Counted from the first letter of the stretch, positions 1 through 9,061 are shown. The stretch is DNA of 64,000 nt from Streptomyces sp. SM10 (GCF_002910915.1 NZ_NEUF01000048.1:225848-289847), one strand, 5' to 3'. A program made the numbers and translations. The notes: generated by a model from the sequence alone, not told the origin.

Positions 1-1
1 C

Positions 2-127
2 GCCGTCGTCGGCGCCAGCAGTGTCGCGCAGCTGGAGAACAGCGTCGAGGCCGTCCGGGGCCTGGAGTTCGGCGACGACGAACTCGCCCGGATCGAGGAG
101 CTCGTCAAGGGCACCGCCCGCCCCTGA
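2..127 (+). CDS. Aldo/keto reductase, C-terminal end (cut by window)
   Basis: Only the last 41 codons are present, reading from the first complete codon to a TGA. The segment GASSVAQLENSVEA followed by an acidic helix (DDELARIEELVKG) is the usual C-terminal NADPH-binding strand and helix of aldo/keto reductases of the MgrA/YghZ type. In these enzymes the GxSSxxQLxxN stretch contacts the 2'-phosphate of NADPH. Substrate cannot be judged because the catalytic Tyr/Lys/His part lies outside the window. A GC-rich hairpin follows about 35 bp downstream. Confidence 0.75.
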   Translation, partial: AVVGASSVAQLENSVEAVRGLEFGDDELARIEELVKGTARP

Positions 128-160
128 CCCACGAGCGGTCCGCCGCCGCCGGCCCCGGCC

Positions 161-189
161 GTCCGCCGCCCGGCCCCCCGGCGGCGGAC
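161..189 (+). terminator. Hairpin terminator after aldo/keto reductase
   Basis: Perfect 10-bp inverted repeat, GTCCGCCGCC at 161-170 and GGCGGCGGAC at 180-189, with a 9-nt loop. There is no U-tract, as is common in Streptomyces. Confidence 0.55.
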
Positions 190-328
190 GGCGTCACCGG
201 ACTGGACCAGTGACAGATCACGGAGGCTCTGGTCCGGCGCTGTCCCGGCGCGTACCGTGATCCGGCACGAAGATCCTCTTCCCGGCGACGGGTGGAGGAG
301 CGACCGACCAGGGACAGGACCGCGCACC

Positions 329-1162
329 GTGAAGATCCTCGTCAGCGCCGACATGGAGGGCGCCACCGGAGTGACCTGGCCCGCCGATGTGCTGCCCGGC
401 ACCCCGCAGTGGGAGCGGTGCCGCTCCCTGTTCACCTCCGACGTGAACGCCGCGGCGCTCGGCTTCTACGACGGGGGCGCGGACGAGGTGCTGGTCAACG
501 AAGCGCACTGGAGCATGCGCAACCTGTTCCTGGAGCGGCTCGACGAGCGGGTCCAGATGCTGACCGGCAAGCACAAGTCGCTCTCCATGGTCGAGGGCAT
601 CCAGCACGGCGACGTCGACGCCGTGGCGTTCGTCGGCTACCACACGGGTGCCGGCACGGAGGGCGTGCTCGCCCACACCTACCTCGCCAACTCGATCACC
701 GGGGTCTGGCTGAACGGCGTCCGTGCCAGTGAGGGCCTGCTCAACGCCCATGTCGCGGCGGAGTACGGCGTGCCGGTCATCCTGGTCACCGGCGACGACC
801 TGACCTGCGTGGACGCCGCCGGCTACGCGCCCGAGGCACGCACGGTCGCGGTCAAGGACCACGTGTCGCGCTACGCCGCCGTGTGCCGCACCCCCGCCCG
901 TACGGCCGCCGACATCAGGGCCGCCGCCGCCGAGGCGACCGCGCTCGCCGTACGCCACGCACCCGTGACGAGCGGCTCCTACACGGTGGAGCTGGAGTTC
1001 GACGCCGAGCACCTGGCGGCCGCCGCGACCGTGGTCCCCGGCGTGGCGCCCAGCGGAGAGAGGCGCGTCGCCTACACGAGCGGGACGATGTACGAAGGTA
1101 TTCGCATGTTCAAGGCGGTGACGACGATCGTGTCGGCCGCCGTGGAGGAGCAGTATGGCTGA
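329..1162 (+). CDS. M55 family D-aminopeptidase (DppA-like)
   Basis: Predicted zinc D-aminopeptidase of 277 residues that removes N-terminal D-amino acids from short peptides. I start at GTG 329 because the reading then begins VKILVSADMEG and places Asp8, Glu10 and His60 exactly where DppA of Bacillus has its metal ligands; His105 and Glu135 fit the remaining ligands within two residues. A longer in-frame start at 257 would add 24 unrelated residues. AGGGACAGG lies about 10 bp upstream. The stop overlaps the next gene's ATG, so it heads a coupled peptidase operon (M20, S9, S66). It probably acts in the cytoplasm on imported or recycled D-amino-acid peptides. The family is clear; the physiological substrate is inferred. 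Confidence 0.92.
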   Translation: MKILVSADMEGATGVTWPADVLPGTPQWERCRSLFTSDVNAAALGFYDGGADEVLVNEAHWSMRNLFLERLDERVQMLTGKHKSLSMVEGIQHGDVDAVAFVGYHTGAGTEGVLAHTYLANSITGVWLNGVRASEGLLNAHVAAEYGVPVILVTGDDLTCVDAAGYAPEARTVAVKDHVSRYAAVCRTPARTAADIRAAAAEATALAVRHAPVTSGSYTVELEFDAEHLAAAATVVPGVAPSGERRVAYTSGTMYEGIRMFKAVTTIVSAAVEEQYG

Positions 1163-2498
1163 GGCGGACCACCCCATCGGACCGGTGGACGAGCGTGCGC
1201 TCGACGAGTCGGTGACGTTCACCTCCGAGCTGATCCGGATCGACACGACCAACCGCGGCGACGGCAGCTGCCGGGAGCGCCCGGCCGCCGAGTACGCCGC
1301 CGAGCGCCTGGCCGGTGCCGGCCTGGAGCCCGTGCTCCTGGAGCGCACGCCGGGACGGACGAACGTCGTCGCCCGGATCGAGGGCACCGACCCGTCCGCC
1401 GACGCCCTCCTCGTCCACGGTCACCTCGACGTGGTGCCCGCCATGGCCGACGACTGGACGGTGCACCCGTTCTCCGGCGAGGTGCGCGACGGTGTCGTAT
1501 GGGGGCGCGGGGCCATCGACATGAAGAACATGGACGCGATGATCCTCGCGGTCGTCCGGGCCTGGGCGCGTGCGGGTGTGCGCCCGCGCCGCGACATCGT
1601 CATCGCCTACACGGCGGACGAGGAGGCGAGCGCGAACGACGGCGCGGGCTTCCTCGCCGACCGGCACCCGGAGCTCTTCGAGGGCTGCACCGAGGGCATC
1701 AGCGAGTCGGGGGCCTTCACCTTCCACGCCGGACCCGGCATGTCGCTCTACCCCGTCGCGGCTGGGGAGCGCGGGACGGGCTGGCTGAAGCTGACCGCCG
1801 AGGGCAAGGCCGGCCACGGCTCCAAGGTCAACCGTGCCAACGCCGTCACCAGGCTGGCCGCCGCCGTCGCCCGCATCGGTGCGCACGAGTGGCCGGTACG
1901 GCTGACCCCGACCGTACGGGCGGCACTCACCGAGATCGCCGCACTCCACCACATCCGCGTCGACCCCGACGCCCCCGGATTCGACGTGGACGAGATCCTC
2001 GGCAAGCTCGGACCTGCCGCCGCACTGATCGAGCCGACCGTCCGCAACAGCACCAACCCGACGATTCTGGAAGCCGGTTACAAGGTCAACGTGATCCCGG
2101 GTCACGCCTCCGCCCAGATCGACGGGCGCATGGTGCCCGGCGGCGAGGACGAGTTCCGCGAGACGCTGGACCGGCTGACCGGCCCCGGTGTCACCTGGGA
2201 GTTCGAGCACCGTGAGGTCGCCCTCGAAGCCCCGGTCGACTCGCCGACGTTCCGGAAGATGCGCACGGCCATCGAGCTGTTCGACCCGGGGGCGCACGTC
2301 GTCCCCTACTGCATGTCGGGCGGCACGGACGCCAAGCAGTTCTCCCGCCTCGGCATCACCGGCTACGGCTACTCCCCGCTCAAGCTGCCGGTCGGCTTCG
2401 ACTACCAGGCGCTCTTCCACGGCGTCGACGAGCGGGTCCCCGTCGAGGCCCTGCACTTCGGTGTGCGGGTCCTGGACCAGTTCCTGCGCACCGCCTGA
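1155..2498 (+). CDS. M20 family metallopeptidase
   Basis: Zinc-dependent amidohydrolase/peptidase of 447 residues (ArgE/DapE/CPG2 fold). Visible motifs are HGHLDVVP (His90, Asp92), GRGAIDMKN (bridging Asp122), DEE with the catalytic glutamates at 156-157, and a C-terminal FHGVDER histidine. The central lid/dimerisation domain is present, so the length is normal for the clan. Its ATG overlaps the end of the M55 gene by 8 bp, which implies translational coupling and a joint role in peptide breakdown. M20 enzymes range from dipeptidases to acylases, so the exact substrate remains open. Confidence 0.92.
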   Translation: MAEADHPIGPVDERALDESVTFTSELIRIDTTNRGDGSCRERPAAEYAAERLAGAGLEPVLLERTPGRTNVVARIEGTDPSADALLVHGHLDVVPAMADDWTVHPFSGEVRDGVVWGRGAIDMKNMDAMILAVVRAWARAGVRPRRDIVIAYTADEEASANDGAGFLADRHPELFEGCTEGISESGAFTFHAGPGMSLYPVAAGERGTGWLKLTAEGKAGHGSKVNRANAVTRLAAAVARIGAHEWPVRLTPTVRAALTEIAALHHIRVDPDAPGFDVDEILGKLGPAAALIEPTVRNSTNPTILEAGYKVNVIPGHASAQIDGRMVPGGEDEFRETLDRLTGPGVTWEFEHREVALEAPVDSPTFRKMRTAIELFDPGAHVVPYCMSGGTDAKQFSRLGITGYGYSPLKLPVGFDYQALFHGVDERVPVEALHFGVRVLDQFLRTA

Positions 2499-2576
2499 CG
2501 ACCCGCACCACGCATCACACCGACCGACCCGACCGTCCGGGGAACCGGACCGCCTGACGAAATGGGGGAACCGACC

Positions 2577-4577
2577 ATGGTGGCCACAGCGGCGTACGGC
2601 ACATGGCCGTCACCGATCGACGCGGAGCTCGCCGCCTCGCACGACGGCAGGCCGGAGTTCGTCGGCACCGTCGGCGACGAGGTGTGGTGGACGGAACCGC
2701 GCCCTGCCGAGGGAGGCCGGCGCGCGCTCGTACGCCGCAGGGCCGACGGCGGCACGCGGTCGGTGCTCCCCGAACCGTGGAACCCGCGCAGCCGGGTCAT
2801 CGAGTACGGCGGATTGCCCTGGGCGGGCGGGGCGCGCGAGGAGGGCGGGCCGCTGGTCGTCTTCGTCCACTTCCCCGACCAGCGGCTCTACGCCTACGCA
2901 CCGGACGGCCCCGACGCGCCGTGGCCGCTCACCCCGGTCTCCGGCATCGGCGGCGGACTGCGCTGGGTGGACCCTCAGTTGCACCTCGGGCGAGGTGAAG
3001 TGTGGTGTGTCCTGGAGGAGTTCACCGGGGAGTCCCCCACCGACGTGCGACGGTTGATCGCCGCCGTACCCCTGGACGGATCGGCCGCGGACGACCGCGG
3101 CGCCGTACGCGAACTCACGGACTGCGGCAACCGGTTCGTCACCGGACCCAAGCTGTCGCCCGACGGCGGCAGGGCCGCCTGGATCGCATGGGACCATCCG
3201 CGGATGCCGTGGGACGGCACCGTCGTGAAGATGGCCGAGGTCACGGCGGAGGGGGACTTCACCGGTGTCCGGCCCCTGGCCGGCGACCTCGACGAGTCGG
3301 TCGTGCAGGTGGAGTGGGACCGGGACGGCTCGCTGCTCTTCGTGTCGGACGTCGGCGGCTGGTGGGAACTCCAGCGGCTCAGGCCCGACGCCGTCGCGGG
3401 CGCGGTCGTTCCCGCGAGCCGGCTCTGCACCGGCCGGAGCGAGGAGTTCGGCGGGCCGATGTGGAAGATCGGCCTGCGCTGGTTCCACCTCCTGGACAAC
3501 GGGCTGATCGCCGTCATCCACGGCCGGGGCACCACCCGGCTCGGCGTGCTCGACCCGGAGACGGGCGAACTGGTCGACGCCGTGGGCCCCTGGACCGCGT
3601 GGGCGGAGACGCTCGCCGTGCAGGACACCAGGGTCATCGGCATCGCCGCCAGCCCCCACACGTCGTACGAGGTGGTGGAGCTGGACACCGCCACCGGCCA
3701 CACCCGGACGATCGGCGTGCCCCACGAGGACGCGGTCGACCCCGCCTACTGCCCCGAGCCGCAGATCCGCACCTTCGCCGGGCCCGCCGGCCGCGAGATC
3801 CACGCCCATGTGTACCCGCCGCGCCACCCCGACCGCACCGGGCCCGACGGTGAGCTGCCGCCGTACGTCATCTGGGCGCACGGCGGGCCCACCGGCCGCG
3901 ACCCGCTCGTGCTCGATCTGGAGATCGCCTACTTCACCTCCCGGGGCATCGGCGTCGCCGAGGTCAACTACGGCGGCTCGACCGGCTACGGCCGGGCCTA
4001 CCGCGAACGGCTCCGCGGACAGTGGGGCGTGGTCGACGTGGAGGACTGCGCGGCCGTCGCCCTGGGGCTCGCCGAGGAGGGCTCGGCGGACCGCGACCGG
4101 CTGGCGATCCGGGGCGGCAGCGCCGGCGGGTGGACCACGGCCGCCTCCCTCACACAGACGGACGTGTACGCCTGCGGAGCCATCAGCTACCCGATCCTCG
4201 ACCTGGAGGGCTGGGCCACCGGCGAGACGCATGACTTCGAGTCCCAGTACCTGGAATCGCTCGTGGGCCCGTACGCCGAGGTGCCCGAGCGGTACCGGGA
4301 GCGCTCGCCCGTCCACCGCACGGACGAGCTCACCACGCCGTTCGTGCTGCTCCAGGGGCTCGACGACCCGATCTGCCCGCCCGTCCAGTGCGAGCGCTTC
4401 CTCGCGGCGATCGAGGGCCGCGGAATCCCGCACGCCTACCTCTCCTTCGAGGGGGAGGGCCACGGCTTCCGCCGTGCCGACACCGTGAAGCGGGCCCTGG
4501 AGGCGGAACTCTCCCTGTACGCGCAGACGTTCGGCATCGAACGCACCGACGTACCCCGGCTGGAGCTGAAGAAGTGA
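2577..4577 (+). CDS. S9 family prolyl oligopeptidase
   Basis: Serine peptidase of 666 residues with an N-terminal beta-propeller and a C-terminal alpha/beta-hydrolase domain (acylaminoacyl/dipeptidyl peptidase group). The nucleophile is Ser515 in GGSAGG, with Asp596 or Asp597 in QGLDDP and His629 in EGEGHGF. I start at ATG 2577 because GGGGGA ends 7 bp before it; an upstream ATG at 2562 would overlap that Shine-Dalgarno sequence. No signal peptide is visible, so it should be cytoplasmic. Its TGA overlaps the GTG of the LD-carboxypeptidase. Such propeller-gated enzymes cut short peptides only, which suits a peptide-scavenging operon. Confidence 0.92.
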   Translation: MVATAAYGTWPSPIDAELAASHDGRPEFVGTVGDEVWWTEPRPAEGGRRALVRRRADGGTRSVLPEPWNPRSRVIEYGGLPWAGGAREEGGPLVVFVHFPDQRLYAYAPDGPDAPWPLTPVSGIGGGLRWVDPQLHLGRGEVWCVLEEFTGESPTDVRRLIAAVPLDGSAADDRGAVRELTDCGNRFVTGPKLSPDGGRAAWIAWDHPRMPWDGTVVKMAEVTAEGDFTGVRPLAGDLDESVVQVEWDRDGSLLFVSDVGGWWELQRLRPDAVAGAVVPASRLCTGRSEEFGGPMWKIGLRWFHLLDNGLIAVIHGRGTTRLGVLDPETGELVDAVGPWTAWAETLAVQDTRVIGIAASPHTSYEVVELDTATGHTRTIGVPHEDAVDPAYCPEPQIRTFAGPAGREIHAHVYPPRHPDRTGPDGELPPYVIWAHGGPTGRDPLVLDLEIAYFTSRGIGVAEVNYGGSTGYGRAYRERLRGQWGVVDVEDCAAVALGLAEEGSADRDRLAIRGGSAGGWTTAASLTQTDVYACGAISYPILDLEGWATGETHDFESQYLESLVGPYAEVPERYRERSPVHRTDELTTPFVLLQGLDDPICPPVQCERFLAAIEGRGIPHAYLSFEGEGHGFRRADTVKRALEAELSLYAQTFGIERTDVPRLELKK

Positions 4578-5518
4578 CCCTGGAGCCCCTCGCCCGCCCG
4601 GCCCGGCTGCGCCCCGGCGCCCGGGTCGCGGTCGTCGCCCCCAGCGGTCCCGTGCCCGCCGAACGGATGGAGCGCGGCCTCGATCTGCTGCGCGGCTGGG
4701 ACCTCGACCCCGTCGTGGCCCCCCACGCCCTCGACGTCCACCCGGAGCTCGACCACCTCGCCGGTACGGACGAGCACCGTGCCCGGGACCTCCAGGACGC
4801 CTGGTGCGACCCGTCCGTGGACGCCGTGTTCTGCGCCCGCGGGGGATACGGCGCCCACCGCATGGTCGACCTCCTGGACTGGTCCGCGATGCGGGCGGCC
4901 GGGCCCAAGGTGTTCGTCGGATACAGCGACATCACCGTGCTGCACGAGGCGTTCGCCCTGCGGGCCGGATTCTCGACCCTGCACGGCCCGATGATCGGCA
5001 CCGAGCTGCTCCTCAAGGACACCGCCGCCCAGGAGGCCCTGCACTCCACCCTGTTCGCGCCCGAGTCGGTGCGGACCCTGGGACTGGACGGGGCGGCCGC
5101 GCTGGTCCCCGGCACGGCGCGGGGGATCACCTTCGGCGGCTGCGCCACCCTGCTCGCCGCCGACGCCGGCACTCCGGGTGCCCGCACCACCGCCCGGGGC
5201 GGACTCCTGGTGCTCGAGGACACGGGGGAGGAGCCGTACCGGCTGGACGGCATCCTCACCCGGCTGCTGCGCATCGGCGCCCTCGACGGGATATCCGGGG
5301 TGGTGTGCGGCTCCTGGGAGGCCTGCGGACCCTACGAGGGGGTGCGGGCCGTGCTCGCCGACCGGCTCGGCGGCCTCGGGATCCCGGTCGTCGAGGAGCT
5401 GGGCTTCGGCCACGGCCCCACGGCGCTGACCGTCCCGCTCGGCGTGCCCGCGGTGCTGGACGCGCCGGCCGACGGCGGCCGGTGCACGCTCACCTCCCAG
5501 GTGCCCGCGCTGGTCTGA
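4574..5518 (+). CDS. LD-carboxypeptidase (S66 family)
   Basis: Cytoplasmic murein-tetrapeptide LD-carboxypeptidase (LdcA/MccF family), 314 residues. The family's Ser-Glu-His triad is visible: Ser118 in GYSDIT, Glu215 in LEDTGEEPYR and His280 in GFGHGP, with spacing close to Pseudomonas LdcA (115/217/285). The start is GTG 4574, which overlaps the preceding TGA. LdcA enzymes remove the terminal D-Ala from muropeptide tetrapeptides during cell-wall recycling. The pairing with an M55 D-aminopeptidase suggests the operon processes D-amino-acid-containing peptides. An MccF-like detoxification role is the main alternative. Confidence 0.92.
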   Translation: MTLEPLARPARLRPGARVAVVAPSGPVPAERMERGLDLLRGWDLDPVVAPHALDVHPELDHLAGTDEHRARDLQDAWCDPSVDAVFCARGGYGAHRMVDLLDWSAMRAAGPKVFVGYSDITVLHEAFALRAGFSTLHGPMIGTELLLKDTAAQEALHSTLFAPESVRTLGLDGAAALVPGTARGITFGGCATLLAADAGTPGARTTARGGLLVLEDTGEEPYRLDGILTRLLRIGALDGISGVVCGSWEACGPYEGVRAVLADRLGGLGIPVVEELGFGHGPTALTVPLGVPAVLDAPADGGRCTLTSQVPALV

Positions 5519-5565
5519 CGACCTGTCGGCGGGCGGATCATCTCGGGAAACTCGGCTCCTGCGCG

Positions 5566-5595
5566 TTGACAGCGGTATGAGGTGTGTCACAGCAT
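5566..5595 (+). promoter_or_regulatory. Candidate promoter of secreted hydrolase
   Basis: A consensus -35 TTGACA (5566-5571) is followed after 18 bp by CAGCAT (5590-5595), a weak -10. The 48-bp gap after the LD-carboxypeptidase and this box suggest separate transcription from the peptidase operon. Confidence 0.4.
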
Positions 5596-5611
5596 GGGCC
5601 GGGCCCGGTAC

Positions 5612-5625
5612 TTACCGGTCGGTAA
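5612..5625. promoter_or_regulatory. TetR-type operator (inverted repeat)
   Basis: Perfect inverted repeat TTACCG-GT-CGGTAA just downstream of the predicted transcription start and 24 bp before the start codon. The ACCG-N2-CGGT layout is typical of TetR-family operators in actinomycetes. No tetR gene lies nearby, so the regulator must be encoded elsewhere. Confidence 0.5.
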
Positions 5626-5649
5626 TGTGTCCTCGGTGTGGAGGCCCAT

Positions 5650-7425
5650 GTGTCGCGTGCTGTGTCCAGGTTCCGCCGTCCCCTCACCCTGCTCGCCGGG
5701 GCCGCGCTTCTCGCCCCGCTCGCCCTGACGGCCCCTCCGTCCGCGTCGGCGGCGGACCGGTACACCGTCACCCCGCTGGAGTTCACCGTGCGGGCCGGCG
5801 AGCGGTCCTGCACCGTCGACGCCGACCTCTACCGTCCGGCCGGAGCCGACGCGCAGCACCCCGCCCCGGCCGTCCTCGCCACCAACGGTTTCGGCGGCAG
5901 CAAGGACGACGGCTCCACCGACGTCATCGGCAGGTCCTTCGCCGAGCGCGGATACGTCTCGCTCGTCTACTCGGGCCTGGGCTTCGGCGAGTCCGGCTGC
6001 CTCATCACGCTCGACGACCCGGCGATCGACGGCAAGGCGGCCTCGGGACTCGTCGACTTCCTCGCCGGCACGCGGGCCGCCGACGACGGGACCAAGGCCG
6101 ACTACGTCACCTCCGACGCACCGGGCGACCCCGTGGTCGGCATGATCGGCGGCTCGTACGGCGGCGCCATCCAGATGGCGACCGCCTCCGCCGACCACCG
6201 GGTCGACGCGCTCGTCCCCCTGATCACCTGGAACGACCTGGCGTACTCGCTCGCCCCCAACAGCACCGGGGCGGCCCGAGGGGTCTCCTCCGGCACGCCC
6301 GGCGTCTTCAAGTGGCAGTGGACCAACGGCTTCTACCTGATGGGCGAGGCGCAGCCGCTTCTGGTCCCTGGCCTGGACCCCTCGCGCTTCGGCAGTCTGC
6401 GCTGCCTGCACTTCGCCGCGAAGGCCTGCGACACCATCCGCCTCCTGAACTCCGGCCGCTACCCCGCCGCCGCGACGCAGGAGATGCTGACGTACGCGCG
6501 GAGCGTCTCACCGGCCTCCTACCTGTCCGGAGTCACCGCGCCGACCCTGCTGGTCCAGGGGCAGGCCGACAGTCTGTTCAACCTCAACGAGGCCACCGCC
6601 ACCTACCGGGCACTGGAGGCCCAGGGCACCACGACGAAGATGATCTGGCAGGCCTGGGGCCACAGCGGCGGGCAGGTCCCCGGCGAACTCGACCTCGGCC
6701 AGGGGAACCTGGGGACGAGTTACGTCGGACAGCGGATCCTCGCCTGGTTCGACCGCTACCTCCACCATGACGAGGACACCGTCACCGGGCCCGAGTTCGC
6801 CTACTACCGCGACTGGGAGAGCGGCTACGGCACGGCGGACGCCGTACCCGCCCCGTCCCGCACGATGTACCTCTCCGGCGACGGCGCCCTCGTGGACAGC
6901 CGCGCGAAGGTCACCCGCGGCAGCCGCCAGTACACCAACTGGCCCCTGCCGACCAGCCACTCCGAGAGCTCCCTCGCCGGGATCATCGGACTCCCCGACC
7001 CGGCGCCGTACGACACCAAGGGCACGCACCTCGCCTGGACCAGCGCCCCGCTGACCGCCCCGGTCGACGTCGTCGGCGCACCGAAGGCGACCCTGAAGGT
7101 CGTCTCCCGGAAGACGGAACGAGTCCAGAACAGCGGCGACGCCGCGGACAAGCTCGTCCTGTTCGCGAAGGTCTACGACGTGGCGCCCGACGGGACCCAG
7201 AAACTGGTGAACCGCCTGGTCGCCCCGGTGCGCGTCCCCGACGTGACCCGCCCCTTCACCGTCGAGCTGCCCGGTATCGTGCACCGCTACGAGGCCGGAC
7301 ACCGGCTGCGCTTCGTGATCGCCGGGAGCGACACGGCGTACTTCGGCAACCGGGGCGTCAAACCGGTCACCGTCGTCAGCGCTCCCCAGGACACCGGAGT
7401 GCTGGAGCTCCCCGTGGTCGGCTGA
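5650..7425 (+). CDS. Secreted X-Pro/CocE-NonD family hydrolase
   Basis: Extracytoplasmic alpha/beta-hydrolase of 591 residues with an N-terminal arginine-rich signal peptide (hydrophobic stretch from about residue 12, cleavage near ASA-AD at 33-34). The triad fits Ser169 in GGSYGG, Asp307 in QGQADSLF and His338 in AWGHSGG. The C-terminal 200 residues form the jelly-roll X-Pro dipeptidyl-peptidase (PepX_C) domain. GTG 5650 is preferred because GGAGG ends 5 bp upstream; GTG 5638 overlaps that site. The family includes X-prolyl dipeptidyl aminopeptidases and cocaine-esterase-like acylases. The position after four peptidase genes favours peptidase activity, but that is inference. Confidence 0.87.
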   Translation: MSRAVSRFRRPLTLLAGAALLAPLALTAPPSASAADRYTVTPLEFTVRAGERSCTVDADLYRPAGADAQHPAPAVLATNGFGGSKDDGSTDVIGRSFAERGYVSLVYSGLGFGESGCLITLDDPAIDGKAASGLVDFLAGTRAADDGTKADYVTSDAPGDPVVGMIGGSYGGAIQMATASADHRVDALVPLITWNDLAYSLAPNSTGAARGVSSGTPGVFKWQWTNGFYLMGEAQPLLVPGLDPSRFGSLRCLHFAAKACDTIRLLNSGRYPAAATQEMLTYARSVSPASYLSGVTAPTLLVQGQADSLFNLNEATATYRALEAQGTTTKMIWQAWGHSGGQVPGELDLGQGNLGTSYVGQRILAWFDRYLHHDEDTVTGPEFAYYRDWESGYGTADAVPAPSRTMYLSGDGALVDSRAKVTRGSRQYTNWPLPTSHSESSLAGIIGLPDPAPYDTKGTHLAWTSAPLTAPVDVVGAPKATLKVVSRKTERVQNSGDAADKLVLFAKVYDVAPDGTQKLVNRLVAPVRVPDVTRPFTVELPGIVHRYEAGHRLRFVIAGSDTAYFGNRGVKPVTVVSAPQDTGVLELPVVG

Positions 7426-7539
7426 CCGTCACCCGAACGGCCCTGCTCCACAGCTCCCCGGACCCGGGACGGAGTCATCCTGAGGTCCGGGGACCCGCCG
7501 TTCCCCGGCCCCGGCACCAGGACCCAGGGAGGGCGGCTC

Positions 7540-7773
7540 ATGAGCCCCAAGGACGTATCCAGCGGTAACTCGAGCGCCTTCACCCCGGCCAGGATCGCCG
7601 TGACGGTGCTGGCGGTGCTGACGATCGTCTTCATCTGCGTGAACACGGGGGACGTCACCATCCGCGTCATCATCCCCAAGGTCACGATGCCGCTCTGGGC
7701 GGCGCTGCTGGGGGTCTTCGTGGCCGGCGGGCTCTGCGGGGCCTATCTCTTCCGCAGGCGCGCCGCACGGTAG
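7540..7773 (+). CDS. LapA/DUF1049-like small membrane protein
   Basis: A 77-residue protein with two membrane spans (about residues 17-36 and 47-68) joined by a short polar turn and ending in RRRAAR. The pattern (hydrophobic helix, FICVNTGDVTIRVII, second helix, basic tail) matches the lipopolysaccharide-assembly LapA/DUF1049 domain, which is common as a stand-alone protein in actinobacteria with no known function there. GGGAGGGCGG precedes the ATG. A very strong hairpin follows. Confidence 0.75.
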   Translation: MSPKDVSSGNSSAFTPARIAVTVLAVLTIVFICVNTGDVTIRVIIPKVTMPLWAALLGVFVAGGLCGAYLFRRRAAR

Positions 7774-7794
7774 CGCGCCCCCGGCCGGCCGGGG

Positions 7795-7834
7795 GCGAGG
7801 AGCGCGCCGGGTGACACTCCGGCGCGCTCCTCGC
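7795..7834 (+). terminator. Strong hairpin terminator
   Basis: Perfect 16-bp stem, GCGAGGAGCGCGCCGG at 7795-7810 pairing with 7819-7834, around the 8-nt loop GTGACACT. It lies 22 bp after the LapA-like gene. Confidence 0.8.
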
Positions 7835-7972
7835 CGCCCCGCAGCCCGGTGGTGCACCGTCTTCCGCCGGGTGGGTGTGCGCCCGGCCTGAAAGGTGCCG
7901 CCGGGGGTACGCGCGTGTTCATCACCCGCTCCGGAGTACCGGACGGCGGCGGGCGGCGGAGAGGACACGGAC

Positions 7973-9061
7973 GTGCGTACTGTCGGAGTCGAGGAAGAGC
8001 TCCTGCTCGTCGACGCGGAGAGCGGTGACCCCCGGACCGTGTCGACAGCGGTACTGGCCCTGGCGGAGCGCCGTGCCGGGGGTGGCTCCGCGTTCGAGTC
8101 GGAACTGCACGACCAGCAACTGGAGTTCGGCACCGAGCCGCGTGAGGCGATGAGCGATCTCGCCGAGGAGATCCGTCGCCGGCGGGCGGAGGCCGCCCGC
8201 AGCGCGGCCGAGGCGGGCGCGACGGTGGCGGCCCTCGCGACGTCTCCGGTTCCGGCCGGCCCCGCCATCGGGGAGGACGAACGGTACCGGTGGCTGGCTC
8301 AGCGGTTCGGACTGACCGCACAGGAGCAGCTGACCTGCGGCTGCCATGTCCATGTGTCCGTGGAGTCGGACGAGGAGGGCGTCGCCGTGCTCGACCGGGT
8401 GCGCCCCTGGCTGCCGGTCCTGCTGGCGCTGAGCGCGAACTCCCCCTTCTGGCAGGGGCAGGACACCGCGTACGGCAGCTACCGCAACAGGGTCTGGGGC
8501 CGGTGGCCGTCGGCAGGACCGGTGGAGGTGTTCGGATCCGCGTACCGCTACCACCAGCAGGTCAGGACCCTGGTCGACACCACGGTCCTGCGCGACAGGG
8601 GAATGATCTACTTCGACGCGCGCCTCTCGCACCGCTATCCCACCGTGGAGATCAGGGTGGCGGACGTATGCCTGGATCCGGCCGTCACCGTGCTGCTCGC
8701 CACGCTGGTCCGCGGCCTGGTCGAGACGGCCGCACGCGCCTGGCGGACCGGTGACCCGCCGGACCCGGTCGCGGTGAGCCTCCTGCGCGTCGCTTCCTGG
8801 CAGGCCGCGCGATCGGGGCTGGAAGGAAGCCTGCTCCATCCCCTCACCATGAGCCCCGAGCCCGCCGCCGACGTCGCACGGGCGCTGCTGGCCCATGTGG
8901 GCGACGCCCTGGAGGACAGCGGGGACCTCGCGCCGGCGGAGAGGGCGCTGCGGAGCGTGCTGGACCTGGGCACCGGTGCCCAGGTCCAGCGGGAGCTGTT
9001 CCGGGGCTCGGGCAGTCTCCGGACCGTCGTCACCGAGTGCGCCGCCAGGACGCTCGGCTGA
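7973..9061 (+). CDS. YbdK-type carboxylate-amine ligase (GCS2 family)
   Basis: Predicted ATP-dependent carboxylate-amine ligase of 362 residues, related to glutamate-cysteine ligase type 2. The N-terminus RTVGVEEELLLVD is the family hallmark, with Glu residues for ATP/Mg binding. LHDQQLEFGTEP, CGCHVHVSV and SPFWQGQDTAYGSYRNRVW follow in the expected order. GTG 7973 is chosen because GGAGAGG lies 8 bp upstream and the GVEEE motif must sit at the extreme N-terminus. E. coli YbdK has only weak glutamate-cysteine ligase activity, and Streptomyces make mycothiol rather than glutathione, so the amine partner is unknown. Codon use matches its neighbours. Confidence 0.9.
   Translation: MRTVGVEEELLLVDAESGDPRTVSTAVLALAERRAGGGSAFESELHDQQLEFGTEPREAMSDLAEEIRRRRAEAARSAAEAGATVAALATSPVPAGPAIGEDERYRWLAQRFGLTAQEQLTCGCHVHVSVESDEEGVAVLDRVRPWLPVLLALSANSPFWQGQDTAYGSYRNRVWGRWPSAGPVEVFGSAYRYHQQVRTLVDTTVLRDRGMIYFDARLSHRYPTVEIRVADVCLDPAVTVLLATLVRGLVETAARAWRTGDPPDPVAVSLLRVASWQAARSGLEGSLLHPLTMSPEPAADVARALLAHVGDALEDSGDLAPAERALRSVLDLGTGAQVQRELFRGSGSLRTVVTECAARTLG

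Noticed and set aside
204..235. GGACCAG/CTGGTCC inverted repeat upstream of the M55 gene
   Set aside because: Arms are only 7 bp with an 18-bp spacer and no supporting promoter, so it is not listed as an operator.
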